From contig DATJSU010000003.1 in NCBI GenBank assembly GCA_035503915.1, positions 1 to 16,582 on the forward strand: a stretch of 16,582 nt of DNA. Direction: 5' to 3'. The position numbers and the translations under genes were made by a program. Below are positions 12,964-16,582 of this stretch, one piece after another; positions within the stretch are counted from its first letter, which is position 1; each line of letters begins with the position of its first letter. The notes under the pieces are model-generated. The model ran no database searches and was not told where the DNA came from. It saw only the letters and a list, made by a program, of their open reading frames with translations. This DNA is from DATJMJ01 sp035503915. GTDB lineage: Bacteria; Actinomycetota; Acidimicrobiia; Acidimicrobiales; Palsa-688.

Positions 12964-14595
12964 CTAGATGTCTTCCTCGAATGCTGTTGGGTCCTTCCAA
13001 TCGTCGGGTGCCTCGATCCGGGCCTCGATACCAGCGTACTCGGCGAGCATGTACAGCAGGTTCGAGCCGCCGAGGAGCTCCAAGGGCTTGCCCTCGGCAA
13101 ACTCGAACGAGGCTTTCCCATATCCGCTGGTCGTTACCAGGATCCCCTTCGATGCGCCCTCGTTGTGGACGGTGCCAAAGAGGTCACGCACGGCGCTCAC
13201 ACCTACGGTGTTCTTGTACCGCTTGGCCTGGATGACGACTTTGCCTCCGAGCACGGGGCGGGGGTCATAGGCGACACAGTCGACACCGCCGTCCCGCGAC
13301 GGGCGCGTCTGGCGAGTCTCAAGGCCCATCTTCTCGAGCAGGTTGGTGATCAGGGACTCGAACTCACTCGGTTTCAGTTCCATGAGGTTGGGCCTTTGGT
13401 CCAGCTCGGAGATGATGTCGGTTTCCTCGATGAAACGGGGGTCAACCATGGAGAATTCAAGCACGGGGCGGACCGGCGCCAGCTCTGCTGGGCTCTTAGA
13501 CACCCCCGCGTTCAACGCCTTGAGGCAAGCGGTCGGGTCGACGCGGGAGAGATCGATCGACGCGAAGGCGTCTTTCGTCACCCGAAGTGTGACCAAACAG
13601 GGGTGGATGGGCTGACCTGTCCCGGGGTCGATGGTACTGACGTGGCCGTTGAACACCAGTGTGTCGATATGGCCGCCGACATCTGCTCCGAAGATCTCGT
13701 GGACGGTGCGGAGCGTCACCTGGGCCACCACTGAGGAGTAGAGGGAGCGGCGCTGGGGCTCCGGGCGTTTGGCCGAGGAGATCTCATCGGATGCTCTTAC
13801 GTACCTGTAGGCGGTCACCGTCGGGACGATGTCGGCGCCTGGGAGGTCGAGCTCCACCACGAGCTGTCGGGACTCGGGTACAAAGGCCAGCCGGGTCTCG
13901 CGAGGGAACCCTTCCGGGTAAGGGCTCTGGTCTAGGACTAAGGCGTTGTAGGCGCGCAGTGCCTCGGGAGCCGCGGCTGAGTAGTCGGCCTGAAGCTTCG
14001 CGACCTCGGCGTTGTGCTTCTCGGCTTCAGCCCGGATCTTGGTGACGAGCTTTTCATGCATGGCTCGGGCGAGTGCCACGCGGCCCAGTCGCGTTTGCTC
14101 ACGGCGTTCGTACTCGGCGGTGGCCGTAGCCATTGTCTGACGTGCCCTTTCCAGCTCTTCGGCGTACTTCGCCTTGGCCTTGCCGAAATGGCTCCGCAGT
14201 CCGGTAGGTGGCGCCACGGCGAAGTCCGACGGCCGAGGTGGCTGCTCTGGCTGTCCCAACTGCCCGGGCTCGAAGGACGGGAAGACCGGCTCACGGCGCA
14301 ACTGGGCAAAGTCGACCGCAGAGGGCCGAGTAAGGCTCGCGGCGAGGAGGCTTTCCAAGGCGCGCGCCGTGGTCTCGACATCGTCGGTCATAGCCGCCGC
14401 TCGAGCGAGCATGGACTCCTGGTAGAGGCGCCTCTTCTCCTTCTCGTTCGTTGCGACGGCGTGCTCATACGCACGTTGGGCGTGCTCTGCGTCGCGGATG
14501 GCCTGGCGCTGGGCGCGCTCCCGGGCGGCCTGGTCGCGCTGTGCCTGGCGCTGGTACTGGGCGTAAGTGGCCATGTAGCCACGTCTGCGTGCCAC
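12964..14595 (-). CDS. Mrr-type restriction endonuclease with N-terminal coiled coil
   Basis: A 543-aa protein. The N-terminal 200 residues are rich in Ala/Arg/Glu/Gln (ATYAQYQRQAQRDQAARERA and following) and predict coiled coil. The middle is unassigned. The C-terminus is a Mrr/PD-(D/E)XK nuclease domain: LKPSEFESLITNLLEKMGLE, then RDGGVDCVAYDP (catalytic Asp near 439) and VVIQAKRYKN (the Q-x-K form of the motif near 456-458), then GILVTTSGYGKASFEFA. Mrr-type enzymes cut modified or foreign DNA and serve in defence. The GTG start at 14595 has a G-rich site (GAGGGGG) 9 nt upstream; ATG 14574 (MATYAQYQ) is the alternative. It stands alone in element 3 with no methyltransferase, which fits a modification-dependent type IV enzyme. 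Confidence 0.8.
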   Translation of the reverse strand: MARRRGYMATYAQYQRQAQRDQAARERAQRQAIRDAEHAQRAYEHAVATNEKEKRRLYQESMLARAAAMTDDVETTARALESLLAASLTRPSAVDFAQLRREPVFPSFEPGQLGQPEQPPRPSDFAVAPPTGLRSHFGKAKAKYAEELERARQTMATATAEYERREQTRLGRVALARAMHEKLVTKIRAEAEKHNAEVAKLQADYSAAAPEALRAYNALVLDQSPYPEGFPRETRLAFVPESRQLVVELDLPGADIVPTVTAYRYVRASDEISSAKRPEPQRRSLYSSVVAQVTLRTVHEIFGADVGGHIDTLVFNGHVSTIDPGTGQPIHPCLVTLRVTKDAFASIDLSRVDPTACLKALNAGVSKSPAELAPVRPVLEFSMVDPRFIEETDIISELDQRPNLMELKPSEFESLITNLLEKMGLETRQTRPSRDGGVDCVAYDPRPVLGGKVVIQAKRYKNTVGVSAVRDLFGTVHNEGASKGILVTTSGYGKASFEFAEGKPLELLGGSNLLYMLAEYAGIEARIEAPDDWKDPTAFEEDI

Positions 14596-14710
14596 AGCGC
14601 TCAACCCCCTCTCAAGTTGACCGCGGCAGACGTCGCGGTTGCTGCTAGGGCAAGCATAAAGCGGCTGTTCACAGGCTGTAGGCGGCCCGGGCAGGGAGAT
14701 GGGCGCCCTT

Positions 14711-15295
14711 TCACCTACGGCCAGTTGGACGGCCCCTGGTGGTCTTGGCCAAGAGGCCCTTTTGGTTACGAGCTACCCAGACCCACTTGGAGGCCGTCCC
14801 CTTGCTGACGTGCCAGGTGTCCATGACCCCGCGCAGGCTGCTGGCCAGGTAGACGTCAGCTACGGCCTGCCAGTGGTCGTCCTTGTGGGCGTCAGCCCGT
14901 CCCTTTCGTTTGGCACCTGCATAGACGGCGTGCCTGATCGCCATCTCGCGGTATGAGCGTGGAAGGCGCGCGTCGGCGTCGGACAGCAGGTCGACGTCGG
15001 CAGCGATCGTCCCCCTGCGCACGGCTTTGGCCCTCCACTCGTCCAACAGCCGGCGGAGCGGCAAGCGCATCGTTTCTGTACGGATTGGCGCCGGCTCACC
15101 ATTACCCGGCACAGAGGGTTTGAGGAGCAGTCCTGGCCAGTTGGGTATGTCAACGGCCGCGGGGTCGGTGCCCCACAGTTCGACCCCTACCACCTCGGGA
15201 CGCCCCGCAACCAGGCCGAACGTGAGGCGCAAGGTTAGGGGGCCAGCATCGCGGTCAGGCCACCTACGCTCGGTGCACCACAGCTCCTGGTCCAT
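14711..15295 (-). CDS. HTH-containing hypothetical protein
   Basis: A 194-aa protein of unknown role. The N-terminal part is beta-rich (LTLRLTFGLVAGRPEVVGVE). The C-terminal part reads HWQAVADVYLASSLRGVMDT, then WHVSKGTASKWVWVARNQKG and LLAKTTRGRPTG, a helix-turn-helix with VSKGTASKWVWVAR as recognition helix followed by a short wing-like tail. This resembles small HTH proteins with an 'A..Y..A.......aia..f.vS..tA.rWv..AR..GlL' ending, seen often in Actinobacteria. The ATG at 15295 follows a -10-like CAACAT by 6 nt and a TTGCCA box 17 bp further up, so the start is supported as leaderless. It may be a regulator; no target is visible. Confidence 0.65.
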   Translation of the reverse strand: MDQELWCTERRWPDRDAGPLTLRLTFGLVAGRPEVVGVELWGTDPAAVDIPNWPGLLLKPSVPGNGEPAPIRTETMRLPLRRLLDEWRAKAVRRGTIAADVDLLSDADARLPRSYREMAIRHAVYAGAKRKGRADAHKDDHWQAVADVYLASSLRGVMDTWHVSKGTASKWVWVARNQKGLLAKTTRGRPTGRR

Positions 15296-15301
15296 GACCT
15301 C

Positions 15302-15330
15302 ATGTTGTCAAACTGGAGACGTTTTGGCAA
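15302..15330 (-). promoter_or_regulatory. Promoter of the HTH protein gene
   Basis: On the minus strand TTGCCA (15325-15330) and CAACAT (15302-15307) are 17 bp apart, and the ATG at 15295 follows 6 nt after the -10 box. The -35 box matches five of six consensus bases; the -10 box is weak. Confidence 0.4.
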
Positions 15331-15424
15331 ATGGGGAAGGTCTACGCTACGTCGTCAGACAAAAGGTAAAGATACTCAGCGTTATGTCGTCCTGGACCTC
15401 GTCAATATCGTCTACGGTAATGCC

Positions 15425-15846
15425 ATGGCCACAAGCCACGAACAGCACAGTGTCCCGCCGCCTCGGATAGTGCGCGATGAGCTCCCGCCCGATGACCTCC
15501 TGCTGGTTGTCCGGGGTGGCGCGAACAGCCTGAGCGACTCGGCCTCGAGCGCTCCGTGGGTGACTGCTGGGAGCAATACGGGTTCTTTGGCGTGTCGGTC
15601 TTTGGCGCTCCCGGCGACGACCTAGTAGTGCTGAGCCGGTCGACCATGGCGATCCGGCGACGTAGCCAGGTCCGCGCTGCCCGCTGTTGCTCGTTGCGAG
15701 CCGCAGGATTCGAGGTGGTCGCCACCTTCGCCAACCCAGGCCACTATTCGGTGGTGCTGCGCGACGCGACGCCAGAGCCGTTCGCGTTATTGCGTTCGTG
15801 CTTCTCGTCACCCGTGGACAACCCCGGCTTCCAGCCGGACCTTTGA
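15425..15846 (+). pseudogene. Frameshifted conserved hypothetical gene
   Basis: The first frame from ATG 15425 gives RIVRDELPPDDLLLVVRGGA and NSLSDSA. The downstream frame, to the TGA at 15846, gives LERSVGDCWEQYGFFGVSVF, GAPGDDLVVLSR, then AARCCSLRAAGFEVVATFAN and PGHYSVVLRD. Joined at about 15544 they read as one protein of about 140 aa; loss of one C in GCCCTCGAG explains the shift. I recall proteins with this layout in Actinobacteria, directly upstream of a gene like the next one, but I know no function. A -10-like TACGGT lies 6 nt before the ATG. It could be a true pseudogene or a base-calling error. Confidence 0.62.
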
Positions 15847-15850
15847 GCGG

Positions 15851-15856
15851 TAGCAT
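15851..15856 (+). promoter_or_regulatory. -10 box of the small downstream gene
   Basis: TAGCAT sits exactly 6 nt before the GTG start at 15863. This suggests the small gene has its own leaderless promoter in addition to read-through from the frameshifted gene. No clear -35 box is visible. Confidence 0.4.
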
Positions 15857-15862
15857 GAGGAT

Positions 15863-16126
15863 GTGACTGAGCCTGCTGTCGAGCTGTGGGTCGACGACCA
15901 CCAGGAGTACGAGCCTGGTGTCGTCCACGGGCATCTCCGTCACGCGCGAGTCTGGATCGACCCCCGTCCGGGGGACTACATCGTCGTAGGTGACGGCGAT
16001 GCTCCGCCGGTGCTCGCCGAGGTGCTGAAGCGCGAGCCTGACGGCGAGCTGATGCTGCGCCTGCTGCCCGGCCGTCCCGATGCGCACCTAGAGTTCGCGA
16101 CACGTCGGGTCTCGACCGCGGTCTGA
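15863..16126 (+). CDS. Small conserved hypothetical protein
   Basis: An 87-aa soluble protein: VELWVDDHQEYEPGVVHGHL, then RVWIDPRPGDYIVVGDGDAP, PVLAEVLKREPDGELMLRLL and a short charged tail. The pattern suggests a small beta-barrel-like fold. It starts 16 bp after the stop of the frameshifted gene, so the two form a probable two-gene unit. The GTG start is supported by a -10 box 6 nt upstream. I cannot assign a function; a toxin-antitoxin or regulator role is possible but unsupported by motifs. Confidence 0.68.
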   Translation: MTEPAVELWVDDHQEYEPGVVHGHLRHARVWIDPRPGDYIVVGDGDAPPVLAEVLKREPDGELMLRLLPGRPDAHLEFATRRVSTAV

Positions 16127-16133
16127 CGGTCAA

Positions 16134-16206
16134 TTCTGGTCACCTGCTTTACTTCTGGTCCCGCGCTCACGACCAGGTCAAGCAGCGTGGCGAAGTTCTG
16201 ACCAGG
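16134..16206 (+). repeat. Cluster of TGACCAG / CTGGTCA motifs near the right end
   Basis: TTCTGGTC occurs at 16134-16141 and 16153-16160 (19-bp period), GACCAG at 16171-16176 and TGACCAGG at 16199-16206. Another TGACCAGG is at 12856-12863, just inside the other end of element 3. This resembles arm-type binding sites for a lost recombinase. Confidence 0.4.
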
Positions 16207-16244
16207 GACTTTCTACTACGAGGGGGCGTGCAGCAAAGTTTCGA

Positions 16245-16258
16245 GCCCCCCCTCCGAC
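16245..16258 (+). other. Rightmost att-like tRNA 3' fragment
   Basis: GCCCCCCCTCCGAC differs from the core at one base and is followed by ACCA. Together with the preceding TTTCGA it looks like the T-loop, T-stem and acceptor 3' strand of a tRNA, here with the CCA tail encoded. No 5' half is present. It is probably the displaced original tRNA 3' end, marking the right border of the array. Confidence 0.6.
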
Positions 16259-16582
16259 ACCACTTCTGAGCAGGATAAACGCCTTTTGGGTAGGGTTGTC
16301 GCGGTGACCCCCTAGCCACCGCTCTGAGGAGCAAGGAATCCGAGACTGAACCGAAAAAGGCCCGGATGTCGCAATCGAGCCTTATGAGGGCCGGCACCGA
16401 TCATCACTGCCATGACAGGCTCCTTTGTTATCTGGGGAAGTGGGGCCGCGGCAGGCATGTCTCATTACGGTGACGGGCGCTCGCGCCTCTTTTGAGCCAC
16501 ACCGCGGGCGAGGCCCGATGGGCAAGCACCTCGTTCTAAAGCCAGGCCGCAGGCGGTCGGCAGACGGTTCGGGAGCTGGCCC

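Larger units (their letters stand above)
16127..16582. other. Right-end region without a recognisable gene
   Basis: Apart from the motif cluster and the att-like fragment, I see no coding sequence. Open frames are short, and the longest on the minus strand (16167-16397) runs across the att fragment with no known motif. A short GGCG-CTCG-CGCC hairpin followed by TCTTTT lies near 16476-16493 and could be a weak plus-strand terminator. Sequence right of 16259 is presumably host chromosome or a further element. Confidence 0.5.

Noticed and set aside
15347..16087. 246-codon minus-strand frame
   Set aside because: It covers the frameshifted gene and its partner on the opposite strand and matches nothing I recognise. 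The plus-strand frames have coherent protein patterns.
16190..16263. Second complete tRNA at the right end
   Set aside because: Only the T-loop, 3' stem and acceptor strand with CCA are present. No GTCGGAG 5' strand, D-arm or anticodon arm precedes it.
16167..16397. Minus-strand ORF across the right att fragment
   Set aside because: It is composed of att-fragment and flanking noncoding sequence, with no family pattern and no ribosome site.

Overview
The window comes from a high-GC bacterium, most likely an actinobacterium. The evidence is the GC-rich third codon positions, frequent GTG starts, several probable leaderless genes, a TrwC-type relaxase of the actinobacterial kind, and paired small genes of types common in Actinobacteria. 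Nothing here fixes the lineage below phylum. The region is a tRNA-Leu integration hot spot holding at least two, probably three, elements in tandem. The chromosomal left end holds the 3' end of a universal stress protein gene and an intact tRNA-Leu(GAG).

A 14-bp core from the tRNA acceptor 3' end (GTCCCCCCTCCGAC) recurs at 495-508, 4384-4397 and 12834-12847, with a one-mismatch copy at 16245-16258. It divides the window into three units. Element 1 (about 509-4397) has all its genes on the minus strand: a DUF4304 protein, an HTH-like regulator, a Rep_trans-type replication initiator, a small coupled ORF and a large serine recombinase whose stop codon lies inside the tRNA T-loop. Element 2 (about 4398-12847) has a second, different large serine recombinase with a small coupled ORF, a long repeat-bearing region, a MobF relaxase-helicase, a frameshifted DUF2130 pseudogene, a DUF433/DUF5615 toxin-antitoxin-like pair and a secreted protein. 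Element 3 (about 12848-16258) has an Mrr-type nuclease with a coiled coil, an HTH protein, a frameshifted gene and a small partner protein. It has no integrase and looks like an old remnant. The right end to 16582 shows no gene.

The strongest observations concern the integrases. Joining the two ends of element 1 in silico gives a 48-bp near-palindromic attP with 13-bp perfect arms. Joining the ends of element 2 gives a 50-bp attP with different 10-bp perfect arms around the same core. Because attP lies inside the 3' end of each integrase gene, in frame, recombination changes the integrase C-terminus. Integrated next to the tRNA, the protein ends VGGGT-stop. In the excised circle it gains 22 residues (element 1) or 21 residues (element 2). 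The element 2 integrase now carries the element 1 tail, because element 1 landed between it and the tRNA. This could be a built-in switch reporting integration state.

Element 1 also has a compact control circuit. A repeated heptamer (TACTCGC/GCGAGTA) overlaps the -10/-35 boxes of the rep promoter and brackets the -10 box of the regulator gene, and both genes look leaderless. Several other genes in the window show the same arrangement, TANNNT followed after 6-7 nt by the start codon.
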